A stretch of 64,000 nucleotides of DNA from CALZJC01 sp963781065 (GTDB lineage Bacteria > Acidobacteriota > Thermoanaerobaculia > Multivoradales > JAHEKO01). The notes beneath the pieces are model-generated. The model was not told the DNA's origin, did not search any database, and was given only the letters and a program-made list of their open reading frames with translations. Shown in pieces: positions 16,258 to 25,181 of this stretch (position 1 is the first letter of the stretch; the number at the start of each line of letters is the position of its first letter). The stretch lies in contig CAWAET010000003.1 in the NCBI GenBank assembly GCA_963781065.1, positions 124,001 to 188,000 on the forward strand, given 5' to 3'. The position numbers and the translations under genes are program-made.

Positions 16258-17667
16258 GGTCTGGCTCGCGGCCTCCGCCGCCTTCTTGCGGTCGCTACGG
16301 GCCAGGGTGATCTTGAGCACCGGCGGCGTGATCAGGGTCGTGATGATGACCATGATCACCACCGCCGAGAAGGTCGGCACCGAGATCACCGCTTTGCCGT
16401 GCAGCACCAAGCTGGCGCCGATCCCGGCGAAGATCAGCCCGACCTCGCCCCGGGGGACCATGCCCACAGCCACCGAGAGCCGGTCGAGCCCCTTCTCCAG
16501 CACGCCCGCGCCGCAGATCATCTTGCCGATGATGGCGACGATCGACAGCACCGCGGCGAAGCCCAGGACCTCCACCTGGGCGAAGGTGGACAGGTCCACC
16601 TTGATCCCCATCAAGACGAAGAAGACCGGCACCAGGAAGATGTTGATCGGGTGGATCAGGTCCTCGAGCGAGTGGTCGCCGCGGTCCAGGAAGTCCTTGT
16701 AGTGCAACTCGTCGAGGATCAGGCCGGCGGCGAAGGCGCCGACGATCGGCGCCAGCTCGATGACGTTGGCCAGGTAGGCCAGCAGGAAGCAGAAGCAGAG
16801 CGACAGGGTCAGCAGCATCCCCTTGATCCGCAGCTTGCTGGCCAGCCGGAACAGGTGCGGCGACATCCAGCCGCCGATGACGATCGCGCCGACCAGGAAC
16901 AGGGTCGCCTTGCCGACGATCCACATCACGTCCAGGGTCGCCAGTTGGCCGCCGGTGTTGGCGGCGGTGATGACCCCCGAGACCACCGCCAGGATCACCA
17001 GCCCGAGCACGTCGTCGATCACCGCGGCGCCGAGGACGATCTTGGCCTCACGGGTCGTCACCTTGCCGAGGTCGGTCAGCACCCGGGCGGTGATGCCGAC
17101 GCTGGTGGCGCACAGGGTGGCGCCGATGAACAGATGCACCAGCAGCTCCTCGTCCGGTAGCATCCACGCCGAGACACCCCAGCCGAGAAAGAACGGCGCC
17201 ACGACGCCGAGGAGCGCCACCAGCAGGCTGGAGGCGCCAACCGACATCATCTCGCGCACGTTGGACTCGAGCCCGACCTCGAACAGCAGCAGCACGACGC
17301 CGATCTCGGCGATGATGGCGATGCCCTCGTTGGTGCCCAGGAAGGCCAGGCCGTTGAAGCCGAAGAGCACCAGGTTGCCGAGCAGGACGCCGGCGATCAG
17401 CTCGCCCAGCACCGCCGGCTGGTGGACCCGCTCGGCCAGCTCGCCGCCGACCTTCGCCGCCAGCAGCATGATCACCAGTCCCAGCAGCACCGGGGTCACC
17501 GGGCTGGAGTGGCCGCCACCGCCGTGGTCGCCTCCGGCGCCGTGGGGCTCGCTCGCGGCCTCCACTGCGTGGCCGGCCTCCTGGGTGGCGGATGCGCCCG
17601 ACCCCATGGCCGGGTGGAAGAGGAGAAAGGCGGCGACGACGGCTAGGGCGAGTAGGACTCGGCGCAT
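16255..17667 (-). CDS. CPA2-family cation:proton antiporter (Na+/H+ or K+/H+ exchanger)
   Basis: 470-aa inner-membrane protein with an N-terminal signal-like helix (residues about 3-20), a His/Gly-rich linker (GGDHGGGGHSS, about 45-55) and about 12 transmembrane helices. The conserved Asp pair of the ion site is in AAVIDDVLGL; the motif VLGELIAGVLLGNL and the later GMVPRGEVGLIFAG are characteristic of the family. There is no C-terminal RCK/TrkA-N domain; the protein ends in a basic tail. ATG at 17667 has GGAGGG 7 bases upstream. The His-rich linker could sense metal or pH, but that is a guess. Ion specificity cannot be assigned. Confidence 0.9.
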   Translation of the reverse strand: MRRVLLALAVVAAFLLFHPAMGSGASATQEAGHAVEAASEPHGAGGDHGGGGHSSPVTPVLLGLVIMLLAAKVGGELAERVHQPAVLGELIAGVLLGNLVLFGFNGLAFLGTNEGIAIIAEIGVVLLLFEVGLESNVREMMSVGASSLLVALLGVVAPFFLGWGVSAWMLPDEELLVHLFIGATLCATSVGITARVLTDLGKVTTREAKIVLGAAVIDDVLGLVILAVVSGVITAANTGGQLATLDVMWIVGKATLFLVGAIVIGGWMSPHLFRLASKLRIKGMLLTLSLCFCFLLAYLANVIELAPIVGAFAAGLILDELHYKDFLDRGDHSLEDLIHPINIFLVPVFFVLMGIKVDLSTFAQVEVLGFAAVLSIVAIIGKMICGAGVLEKGLDRLSVAVGMVPRGEVGLIFAGIGASLVLHGKAVISVPTFSAVVIMVIITTLITPPVLKITLARSDRKKAAEAASQT

Positions 17668-17788
17668 GGCGGACCCTCCGGCTGGAAGCCGGCCGCGACG
17701 CCACCGGTGGGACTCGAGGTCCCGTGGCGGCATGCTCGGCCGGCAGGAAAGGCCATATCCTATATCTCCCGCCGCGCGGTGCGCGCCG

Positions 17789-17794
17789 TAGACT
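17789..17794 (+). promoter_or_regulatory. Candidate -10 box for leaderless mfd mRNA
   Basis: TAGACT lies 6 bases upstream of the mfd GTG, and no Shine-Dalgarno is visible. If used, transcription would begin at or next to the start codon. No clear -35 is seen. Similar boxes at the same distance precede the genes at 42822, 48776 and 62810. Confidence 0.4.
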
Positions 17795-17800
17795 CGCGCC

Positions 17801-20800
17801 GTGACCCATCGCGACCTCTGGCGCCCGCTCGCCGCCGCCATCCGCGCCAGCCCGCCCTACGGCCAGCTGGCAGCCGGCGCCGCCGTGGCGCGCCGGCTGC
17901 CGCTGCCGGCGGCGGCGTGGGTGCTCGACCTGCTGGGTGAGGATCGCGGCCGGCCGCTGCTGGCGATCGTCCCGCACGAGGCGGACGCGCTCGCCTGGCT
18001 CGAGGCGGCGGCGCTCTTCGGCCGCGGCGCCGAGCATCTGCCGGCGCCGTCGCTGACGCCGTACCACGAGGCCGACCCGCCGCTGTCGCTGACCGCGCAG
18101 GAGGCGCGGGTGCTCGATCGGCTGCGGCGGGGCGAGGTAGCGACGCTGGTGGCGACCCCCAGGGCGCTGTTCCGCCGTCTGCCGACCGCGGCGGCGCTGG
18201 CGGCGGCGACGCTCGAGATCGCGCCCGGCGAGGAGCGCCCGGTGGAGGAGCTGGTCGCCCACCTGGCGGCGCACGGCTACCGGCGTGTCGATCTGGTCAG
18301 CGAGGTGGGCGAGTACACCGTGCGCGGCGGCGTGTTCGATCTCTTCCCGCCCGGCGAACCGGAACCGCTGCGGCTCGATCTGTTCGGCGACACGGTGGAG
18401 TCGGTGCGCCGTTTCAGCCCCGACGACCAGCGCTCGCGCGACCAGGTGCCGCGGCTCCGGGCGCTGCCGGTGTCGGTCTTCCGCTCCGGCCCGGATGAGG
18501 CCGGCGAGCTTGCCGAGGCGCTGTCGCGGCGGCTCGGCGGCGCGCTCGGCATGGACGCGGCCGAGAAGCTGGCCGGACTGCGCGAGCGCGGCCGTTTCAC
18601 CGGCTGGCAGCACTACTTGCCGCTGGTGGCCGAGACCGCCTTCGCCAGCGACCTGCTGCTCGATCCGCTGGTGGTGGCGGTGGATCCGCCGCGGCTGATC
18701 GAGGAGATCGAGCGCCACGCCGCCCAGCTGGCCAGCGAGTACCGGGCGTTCGCCGACCAGGCGTTGCTGGCGGTGGAGCCCGAGCTGCTGGAGCAGCCGG
18801 CCGGGGAGGTGCGCGGGCTGGTCGAGCGGTGCGAGCTCCAGGTCGAGGGGCTGATCGACTCGGGCGCCGAGGCGGCGGATTTCGCCGGCGCCGTCACCGA
18901 CCGGCTGGTCGACCAGCTGCCGCGCTTCCCGCGCGAGTGGGAGACCGCGGCGGCGCGCGGCGAACGGCTGGTGGTGGTGACGCCGGCCGAGCACCGGGCG
19001 CGCATCGAGCGGCTGTGCGAGACCTACGAGCTGCCGTTCGGCGCCGGCGGGGTGGAGTGCGTCGACGGCGAGCTCGAGCGCGGCTTCCGGCTGCCGGCCG
19101 CCGATCTGGTGCTGTTCGGAGAGCGCCAGCTCTTCGCCCGGCTGCCGCCGCGGCCGCGCCCGGGGCGGGCCGCCAGCCGGCTGCTCTCCGGTCTGCGCGA
19201 CCTGCGCCTGGGCGACTTCGTGGTGCACGCGGATCACGGCATCGGCCAGTTCGTGCGCCTGCGGTCGGTGGCCGGAGAGGGGCCCGAGACGCCGCTCGCG
19301 CCGCCGCTCGGGACCGCGCCGGCAGGCGGCGGCGAGGTCGAGGTGATGGAGATCGAGTACAGCGGCGGCCGCAATCTGCTGGTGCCGCTGAGCCGTCTCG
19401 ACCAGATCCACCGCTACAGCGGCATCGAGGGGGTGGCGCCGCGGCTCGACCGGCTGGGCGGCACCTCGTGGAGCAAACGCAAGCAAAGCGTACGCCGCGG
19501 CATGGTGCGGATGGCCGGCGACCTGCTCAAGCTCTACGCCGAGCGTCAGCTGGCGCGGGCGCCGGCGATCGACGAGGACAGCGATCTGATGCGGCAGTTC
19601 GAGGCGCTGTTCGAGTTCGATGAGACGCCCGACCAGCTGAGCGCGGCGGCGGCGATCCGCGCCGATCTCGAGCAACAGAGCCCGATGGACCGGCTGCTGG
19701 TCGGCGACGTCGGCTTCGGCAAGACCGAGGTGGCGATGCGGGCGGCCTTCAAGACCGTCGACTCCGGCTACCAGGTGGCGGTTCTGGCGCCGACCACGAT
19801 TCTGGCCGATCAGCATCTGGAGACCTTTCGCAGCCGCTTTGCCGAGTTCCCGGTGCGGGTCGAGATGGTGTCCCGGTTTCGCAGCGCCGCCGAGATCCGC
19901 GCGATCCGGGCCGCCCTCGCGGCGGGCAAGGTGGACATCCTCATCGGCACCCACCGGCTGCTGAGCCGCGACATCGAGATTCCGCGGCTCGGGCTGCTGG
20001 TGGTGGACGAGGAGCAGCGCTTCGGCGTCGCCCAGAAGGAGCGGTTGCGGCAGCTCAAGAAGACCGTCCACGTGTTGTCGATGACCGCCACGCCGGTGCC
20101 GCGGACGCTGCAGCTGTCGCTGGTCGGCGTGCGCGATCTGTCGCTGATCGAGACGCCGCCCCGGGACCGGATGGCGGTGGACACCGCCATCGTGCCCTTC
20201 GACCGCACCCTGATCCGCGAGGCGATCGAGTTCGAGCGCCAGCGCGGCGGCCAGATCTACTTCGTCTACAACCGGGTCGAGGGCATCGAGGAGATGGCCG
20301 CTCTGTTGCGCGAGCTGGTCCCCGACCTCACCCTGACGATCGGCCACGGCCAGATGGACGAGGGCGAGCTGGCGGAGCGCATGCACGCGTTCAAGCGCGG
20401 CGACCACGACCTGCTGCTGGCGACCACGATCATCGAGAACGGCATCGACATCCCCAACGTCAACACCATGCTCATCCATCGCGCCGATCGCTTCGGCCTG
20501 GCGCAGCTGTACCAGCTGCGCGGCCGGGTCGGCCGATCGAGCCACCTGGCCTACTGCTATCTGATGGTCTCCTCGGAGCGGGTGCTGTCGGAGGACGCCC
20601 GCCACCGGCTGCAGGCGATCCGCGAGTTCACCGACCTGGGGGCCGGATTCCGCATCGCCGCCCGCGACCTCGAGATCCGGGGCGCCGGCAACCTGCTGGG
20701 CGCCGAGCAGAGCGGTCACATCACGGCGGTGGGCATCGAGGCCTACCTCAAGATGCTCGAGGAGACGGTGCGCGAGCTCAAGGGCGAGACGGTGGCGCCG

Positions 20801-21223
20801 CCGCCGTCGGTGGCTCTCGACCTGCCGGTGGTGACGGCGATCCCGCCGGACTATCTCGGCGACGCCAACCTGCGGCTCGAGATCTACCGCCGCATCGCCG
20901 CCGGCGAGGTCGACGATCGTGAGATCCTCGACGAGCTGCGCGACCGTTTTGGCCCACCGCCGGAGCCGGTCCGCCGCCTGGTCGAGGTCGCCTCCTTGAA
21001 GCGGCTGGCCGAGCGGCTGCGCGTGCAGACCATATCGATGAAGGGCGGCAGGCTCCAGATCCGCATGCGGCGCGACTCGCCGGTCGATCCCGACCGGCTG
21101 ATCCGGCTGGTCGCCGAGCTGCCGGGGTCGAGCTTTTCGCCCGGCGGGGTGCTGTCGCTGCCGACCGGATCGGGCGTTGCCGCCGTTGCCGCCGCCCGCG
21201 ACACCCTGGAGCGGCTGGGGTGA
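17801..21223 (+). CDS. mfd: Transcription-repair coupling factor Mfd
   Basis: 1140 aa, the usual size. Mfd releases RNA polymerase stalled at DNA damage and recruits UvrA. Domains in order: UvrB-like region (about 25-330), the RNA-polymerase-interacting tudor-like domain (about 470-540, LRDLRLGDFVVHADHGIGQF), superfamily-2 translocase with Walker A GDVGFGKTEVAMRAAFK (near 635) and DEEQRFG (near 734), the helicase motif RGRVGRSSHLAYCYL, and the C-terminal TRCF domain. GTG start at 17801; no Shine-Dalgarno is visible and a TAGACT box 6 bases upstream suggests a leaderless mRNA. Its TGA overlaps the next start (GTGA). Confidence 0.97.
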   Translation: MTHRDLWRPLAAAIRASPPYGQLAAGAAVARRLPLPAAAWVLDLLGEDRGRPLLAIVPHEADALAWLEAAALFGRGAEHLPAPSLTPYHEADPPLSLTAQEARVLDRLRRGEVATLVATPRALFRRLPTAAALAAATLEIAPGEERPVEELVAHLAAHGYRRVDLVSEVGEYTVRGGVFDLFPPGEPEPLRLDLFGDTVESVRRFSPDDQRSRDQVPRLRALPVSVFRSGPDEAGELAEALSRRLGGALGMDAAEKLAGLRERGRFTGWQHYLPLVAETAFASDLLLDPLVVAVDPPRLIEEIERHAAQLASEYRAFADQALLAVEPELLEQPAGEVRGLVERCELQVEGLIDSGAEAADFAGAVTDRLVDQLPRFPREWETAAARGERLVVVTPAEHRARIERLCETYELPFGAGGVECVDGELERGFRLPAADLVLFGERQLFARLPPRPRPGRAASRLLSGLRDLRLGDFVVHADHGIGQFVRLRSVAGEGPETPLAPPLGTAPAGGGEVEVMEIEYSGGRNLLVPLSRLDQIHRYSGIEGVAPRLDRLGGTSWSKRKQSVRRGMVRMAGDLLKLYAERQLARAPAIDEDSDLMRQFEALFEFDETPDQLSAAAAIRADLEQQSPMDRLLVGDVGFGKTEVAMRAAFKTVDSGYQVAVLAPTTILADQHLETFRSRFAEFPVRVEMVSRFRSAAEIRAIRAALAAGKVDILIGTHRLLSRDIEIPRLGLLVVDEEQRFGVAQKERLRQLKKTVHVLSMTATPVPRTLQLSLVGVRDLSLIETPPRDRMAVDTAIVPFDRTLIREAIEFERQRGGQIYFVYNRVEGIEEMAALLRELVPDLTLTIGHGQMDEGELAERMHAFKRGDHDLLLATTIIENGIDIPNVNTMLIHRADRFGLAQLYQLRGRVGRSSHLAYCYLMVSSERVLSEDARHRLQAIREFTDLGAGFRIAARDLEIRGAGNLLGAEQSGHITAVGIEAYLKMLEETVRELKGETVAPPPSVALDLPVVTAIPPDYLGDANLRLEIYRRIAAGEVDDREILDELRDRFGPPPEPVRRLVEVASLKRLAERLRVQTISMKGGRLQIRMRRDSPVDPDRLIRLVAELPGSSFSPGGVLSLPTGSGVAAVAAARDTLERLG

Positions 21224-22068
21224 GGTCGCTCGGGCCGGGCGTTGCGATCCTGCTGCTGGCCTTGCTGGCCCCGCTGGGCGGCTGCGGCGGCGGCGAGCCG
21301 GCGGTGCCGGACCTGGCGGCGCGCGTCGGCGAGTCGGCGGTCGGCTACGGCGAGTTCGAGGCCTATCTGGAGGAGAACTCGGTCGATCCGGACTTCGGCT
21401 GGGGCAGCGACGTGCTGAGCGCGCTGCTCGATCAGTTCCTCGACGAGCAGCTGCTGCACCGCCTGGCGGTCGAACGCGGCCTGGCCGACGAGGCAACCGG
21501 CAGCCGCGCCGCGGTCGAGCAGCTGCTGGCCGCGGCCGGCGACGGCGTCGGCGAGGCTGAGGTCGCCGCCTACTACCGCCGCCACCGGGCGAGCTTCGAG
21601 CGGCCGGAGCGGGCCCGCGTGCGCCAGATCCTGCTACCGGACGAAGCCGCCGTCGGGCGGGCGCAGGCCGAGCTGGCCGCCGGTGCCTCCTTCCCCGAGC
21701 TCGCCGAGCGGCTGTCGCAAGTGCCGGGGGGGGCGATCGGCGACCGCGACGCGGCGCTGGCGCGCGAAGACCTGCCGCCCGCCTTCGCCGAGGCCATCTT
21801 CGCCCTCGCGCCGGGCGAGGTCAGCGCGCCGGTGGCCACCGATTACGGCTTCCACCTGTTCCAGGTCGTGGAACGGCTGCCGGCGGGCTCGGCGCCGCTG
21901 TCGGCGGTGGCGGCCGAGATCGCCGAGACCCTGCGCCGCGAGCGCTCCGAGCAGCGGTTGACGGCGCTGGTGGCGGAGGCCCGAGAGCGCTACAATGTGC
22001 GGGTCTTCGGCCGCAATCTCCCGTTCAACTACCAGGGTCTCTACAGCGATGGCTCCAAAGCTCCCTAG
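21220..22068 (+). CDS. PpiC-type peptidyl-prolyl isomerase lipoprotein
   Basis: 282 aa. The signal peptide ends in a lipobox (PLGGC, Cys at about residue 22), so this is probably a lipoprotein facing the periplasm. A SurA/PrsA-like helical chaperone region (about 30-125) is followed by a parvulin domain (about 130-230: RARVRQILLPDE, FPELAERLS, PGGAIGDRD, YGFHLFQVVER). It should assist folding of outer-membrane or secreted proteins. The GTG start overlaps the mfd stop, and the end overlaps the next PpiC-like gene by 20 bases; the two probably act on related clients. Confidence 0.88.
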   Translation: MRSLGPGVAILLLALLAPLGGCGGGEPAVPDLAARVGESAVGYGEFEAYLEENSVDPDFGWGSDVLSALLDQFLDEQLLHRLAVERGLADEATGSRAAVEQLLAAAGDGVGEAEVAAYYRRHRASFERPERARVRQILLPDEAAVGRAQAELAAGASFPELAERLSQVPGGAIGDRDAALAREDLPPAFAEAIFALAPGEVSAPVATDYGFHLFQVVERLPAGSAPLSAVAAEIAETLRRERSEQRLTALVAEARERYNVRVFGRNLPFNYQGLYSDGSKAP

Positions 22069-23176
22069 CCTCGCCGGGCTCGTGCTGGCGCTGACCGCGG
22101 TCCTGGCCGGCGCCGTGGCGGCGGACGTCAACCGCATCGTGCTGCGGGTCAACGACGAGATCGCCACCCTGTGGGAGTTCGAGCAGCGCCGCCGCGCGCG
22201 CGTCCGCGACATCGAGCGCGCCGAGCTGCCGCCCGAGCGCCGCCAGCGGCTGCTGGCCGACGTCGGGGCGGAGACCATGCGCGAGATGTACGAAGAGCTG
22301 CTGGTGCTGTCGCGCGCCGAGCAGCTCGACGTCACCGTCAGCGACCGCGAGGTCGAGGCGGCGGTGGCCCAGGCCAAGACCCAGTTCGGTATCGAGAGCG
22401 ACGAGGAGTTTCGCCAGGCCCTGGCCGCCTCCGGCATGACCCTGGAAGATCTGGGCGACCAGATGCGGCGCAACCTGATGATCCGCGAAGTCATGGGGCG
22501 CGAGGTGCAGCAGAAGATCCAGCTCGAGGAAGAGGATCTGCGCCGCTACTACCGCGATCATCCGGACGAGTTCAGCCGCCCGCGGCGGTTGCAGGTGCGT
22601 GAGGTGGTGATCCCGGACGAGGCGGGCTCCTCCAGCGAGGAGCGCCAGGCCCTGGCGGCCGAGGCGCGGGCCGCGTTGCTGGCGGGCGCGGAGGGCACGG
22701 CGCGTCTGGCCGAGCTGGCCGAGCGGGGCAGTGCCACGAGCCCGCTGGAGCTCGGCTGGATCGAGCGCGGCGACCTCGAGCCGGCCCTCGAGCGGGAGAT
22801 CTGGGAGCTCGAGCCCGGTGCGATCAGCGAGCCGGTCGCCGCCCGCGGCGGGCTGCACGTGGTCGAGGTGGTGGCCGAGGAGCCGGCCCGCCTGGAGCCG
22901 TTCGGCGACGTCCAGGACGCGATCCGCAACAAGCTGCGTGCCGGCCGCTACGAGCAGGAGATGACCAAGTACCTGGCCGACCTCGAGGACTCCTCCTACG
23001 TGGTGCAGAACCTGCCGCCGGAAGCGGCCGGTTTCCGCGTCGGCGAAGGCCACGACAGCCGCGACGAGCTCGGCGCCTTCGGCCTGTTGCCTGAAGAGGC
23101 CCCCGCGGCGGAGCCCGAGGCGCCGCCCGAGGCGGCCACGGAGGGCGAGACCGCCCCCGCCGAGCCTCCCGGATAG
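22049..23176 (+). CDS. SurA-like periplasmic chaperone / peptidyl-prolyl isomerase
   Basis: 375 aa with a Sec signal peptide (residues 1-25, ending AGAVAAD). The next strand (VNRIVLRVNDEIATLWEFEQR) is the SurA N-terminal start pattern. A helical SurA_N domain (about 30-180) is followed by one parvulin domain (about 185-290, RRLQVREVVIPDEA ... ARGGLHVVEVV) and a Pro/Glu/Ala-rich C-terminal tail. ATG at 22049 is chosen because it gives a clean signal peptide; AGGGTC lies upstream. It is a paralogue of the preceding lipoprotein and is followed by about 150 bases without a gene before the cell-wall promoter. Confidence 0.88.
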   Translation: MAPKLPSLAGLVLALTAVLAGAVAADVNRIVLRVNDEIATLWEFEQRRRARVRDIERAELPPERRQRLLADVGAETMREMYEELLVLSRAEQLDVTVSDREVEAAVAQAKTQFGIESDEEFRQALAASGMTLEDLGDQMRRNLMIREVMGREVQQKIQLEEEDLRRYYRDHPDEFSRPRRLQVREVVIPDEAGSSSEERQALAAEARAALLAGAEGTARLAELAERGSATSPLELGWIERGDLEPALEREIWELEPGAISEPVAARGGLHVVEVVAEEPARLEPFGDVQDAIRNKLRAGRYEQEMTKYLADLEDSSYVVQNLPPEAAGFRVGEGHDSRDELGAFGLLPEEAPAAEPEAPPEAATEGETAPAEPPG

Positions 23177-23330
23177 GCCCCTCCCGGACCTCCCCGCCCG
23201 TCGCCGGACGGTCCGCGCTCCGCCCGTCGCTCCACGTCTCCGCCCGCCCTGTCCCGCCGGTCGCCACCCGAGGCGGCTCCGCACCCCCTGTGTCACTGCT
23301 AAGTGTCGATGGCACAGCAGTTTTCGTCGA

Positions 23331-23370
23331 GTGGACGAAAATGGACAAAAGTGGATTCAGGTGCTAGAGT
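23331..23370 (+). promoter_or_regulatory. MraZ operator (three 10-bp repeats) overlapping the cell-wall cluster promoter
   Basis: Three head-to-tail decamers of the form (G/A)TGGA(C/T)(G/A)AAA start at 23331, 23341 and 23351, matching the known MraZ target of TGG-containing repeats at 10-base steps. Within them TGGACA (23342-23347) is a good -35, and TAGAGT (23365-23370) lies 17 bases on as a -10. A MraZ ring bound here would cover the -35, so self-repression of the cluster is likely. Confidence 0.85.
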
Positions 23371-23404
23371 CCAGCCGTTCTTCGGGCATAACTGGTGGAA
23401 AGCA

Positions 23405-23845
23405 ATGTTTCGTGGCAGCGCGCCCGCAAAGATCGACGACAAGGGCCGGATCAAGATGCCGACCGCGTTCCGGCGGCAACTGGTGGACCAATATGGGCAC
23501 GACATCTTTCTCACCTCGATCGTCGGCGACTCCGTGCTGGTCTACCCGCTGCCGGTCTGGCAGGAACTGGAGAGCCGGCTCTACGGGCTGCCGTCGACCG
23601 ACCGGGTGCGCCAGCGCTTTCTCGAGCGGGTCAGCTACTACGGGCAGCAGAGCAAGCTCGACGGCCAGGGCCGGGTCGTGGTGCCGCCGCTGCTCAGGGA
23701 GAGCGCCGAGATGATCGGCGACATCGTCATCAGCTCGCGGCTGGACCACTTCGAGGTGTGGAATCGGGAGCGGCTGCAGAAGCGCTTCGCCGAGCGGCCT
23801 TTTGCCGACGAAGAGTTCGATTACCTGAGCGAGCGGGGGATCTGA
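23405..23845 (+). CDS. mraZ: Transcriptional regulator MraZ
   Basis: 146-aa DNA-binding protein with two SpoVT/AbrB-like domains, each with its D-x-K/Q-GR pattern: IDDKGRIKMPTAFRR (residues about 9-24) and LDGQGRVVVPPLLRE (about 83-97). MraZ forms rings that bind the repeats at its own promoter, found here 45-75 bases upstream. ATG at 23405 (MFRGSAPAKID) is chosen over in-frame upstream codons because family members start here and a GGTGGAAAG site precedes it. It is the first gene of the 14-gene division and wall cluster. Confidence 0.96.
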   Translation: MFRGSAPAKIDDKGRIKMPTAFRRQLVDQYGHDIFLTSIVGDSVLVYPLPVWQELESRLYGLPSTDRVRQRFLERVSYYGQQSKLDGQGRVVVPPLLRESAEMIGDIVISSRLDHFEVWNRERLQKRFAERPFADEEFDYLSERGI

Positions 23846-23863
23846 CGTGTCTTCCCGCGCGCC

Positions 23864-24802
23864 TTGGCATGGATTGCGACGCCTGGCGTGGCGCACGTAC
23901 CGGTACTCGTACGGGAGGTGATCGGCTATCTCGCTCCACTGCGGGAGGGCCTGGTCGCCGACTGCACCCTGGGTGCGGGCGGACACGCTGCGGCGCTTCT
24001 TGAAGCAGTACCCGGTCTGCGGGTCATCGGCTTCGACCGGGATCCGCAGGCGCGGCATCTGGCCGCCGGCCGGCTTGGCCGGTTCGGCGACCGGGTGCGG
24101 ATTCTCGATGGCGAGTTCGCCGAGTTGGGAGCCGTGTTGCGGCGGGCCGGCGTCGAGACGGTGGACGGCATCTTGGCCGACCTCGGGATCTCGTCGATGC
24201 AGCTCGAGACCGCCGAGCGCGGCTTCAGCTTCCGCCGCGAGGGGCCATTGGACATGCGTATGGGACCGGGAGAGCTGACCGCTCGCGACATCGTCAACCG
24301 CTACTCGGAGGCCGAATTGCAGAAGATCTTCCAGGAGTATGGTGAGGAACGGCGGGCGCGCCGCATCGCCAGGGCGGTTGTCGAGGCGCGGGAGCCCAAG
24401 CCGATCGAGACCACGACCGAGCTGCGGCAGCTGATCCACCGCACCGTCGGCCGGCCGCCGCGTCAGCGGATCGATCCGGCCACCCGGGTCTTCCAGGCGC
24501 TGCGCATCGAGGTCAACCGCGAGCTCGATGGCTTGTCGCGGCTGCTCGACCAGGTGGTCGATCTGCTCGACCGCGACGGCCGGCTGGTGGTGATCTCCTA
24601 CCACAGCCTCGAAGACCGGATCGTGAAACACCGGCTGCGTGATCTGGCCCGCGGCGAGATCGACGAGGCCACCGGCCGGCGCCGCTCGGAGAGCCGGCTG
24701 ATCGAAGTCCTGACCAAGAAGCCGGTGCGGCCGACCGCGGCCGAGGTGGCGGCGAACCCGCGCTCGCGCTCGGCTCGCCTGCGCGCCGCCCGCCGGCTGT
24801 AG
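23864..24802 (+). CDS. rsmH: 16S rRNA (cytosine-1402 N4) methyltransferase RsmH
   Basis: About 312 aa; methylates C1402 of 16S rRNA using S-adenosylmethionine. Seen: HVPVLVREVIGYL at the start, the SAM-binding DCTLGAGGHAAALL, the DRDPQA acidic loop, LADLGISSMQLE, RGFSFRREGPLDMRM and the catalytic-core ISYHSLEDRIVKH. The start is uncertain: TTG at 23864 gives the longest reading, while GTG at 23888 (VAHVPVL) fits family N-termini better; neither has a strong ribosome-binding site. It stands 18 bases after mraZ, as usual. Confidence 0.95.
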   Translation: MAWIATPGVAHVPVLVREVIGYLAPLREGLVADCTLGAGGHAAALLEAVPGLRVIGFDRDPQARHLAAGRLGRFGDRVRILDGEFAELGAVLRRAGVETVDGILADLGISSMQLETAERGFSFRREGPLDMRMGPGELTARDIVNRYSEAELQKIFQEYGEERRARRIARAVVEAREPKPIETTTELRQLIHRTVGRPPRQRIDPATRVFQALRIEVNRELDGLSRLLDQVVDLLDRDGRLVVISYHSLEDRIVKHRLRDLARGEIDEATGRRRSESRLIEVLTKKPVRPTAAEVAANPRSRSARLRAARRL

Positions 24803-24821
24803 CCCCGCCGTCGAACCTCCA

Positions 24822-25181
24822 ATGCGAACCTCCTACGTCGTCCGCCGACCTGTCGACAACAGCTTCCTGGTCCGGGAGCGCGATCGGCGTAGGCTGCGGG
24901 AGTTGGGCTGGGTGCTGCTGGCTGCGGTGCCGGTGGCCTTGACGCTGATCGGCTACGTCTGGGTCAACCTCGAGCTGCTGCGCTGCGGTTACCGGATCCA
25001 CGATCTCGAGGGCCGGCTGCAGAGCGAGCGCCGCGCCGTGAGCATCCTGGAGCTGGAAGAGGCCTATCTCACCAGCGCGGCGCGGCTGACCCGGCGCGGC
25101 GCCGAGCTCGGGCTGGCGCCGCCCGACGCGGGCCGGCTGCTCCACGTCGGCGCGCACCCGCCGAGCGGAGAGACGCCTTGA
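24822..25181 (+). CDS. ftsL: Cell division protein FtsL
   Basis: 119-aa bitopic protein: a cytoplasmic basic end (about 1-30), one transmembrane helix (about 33-52, WVLLAAVPVALTLIGYVWV) and a short periplasmic coiled coil (about 55-90) ending ARLTRRGAELGLAPPD, a typical FtsL C-terminal pattern. It joins FtsB and FtsQ in activating FtsW-FtsI. Sequence conservation in this family is low, so position between rsmH and ftsI carries much of the call. Its TGA overlaps the TTG start of ftsI. Confidence 0.85.
   Translation: MRTSYVVRRPVDNSFLVRERDRRRLRELGWVLLAAVPVALTLIGYVWVNLELLRCGYRIHDLEGRLQSERRAVSILELEEAYLTSAARLTRRGAELGLAPPDAGRLLHVGAHPPSGETP

Noticed and set aside
17048..21496. A 1482-codon minus-strand open frame across mfd
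   Set aside because: Antisense shadow of mfd; its translation is low-complexity Gln/His/Arg/Ala and shows no domain, while mfd is complete on the plus strand.
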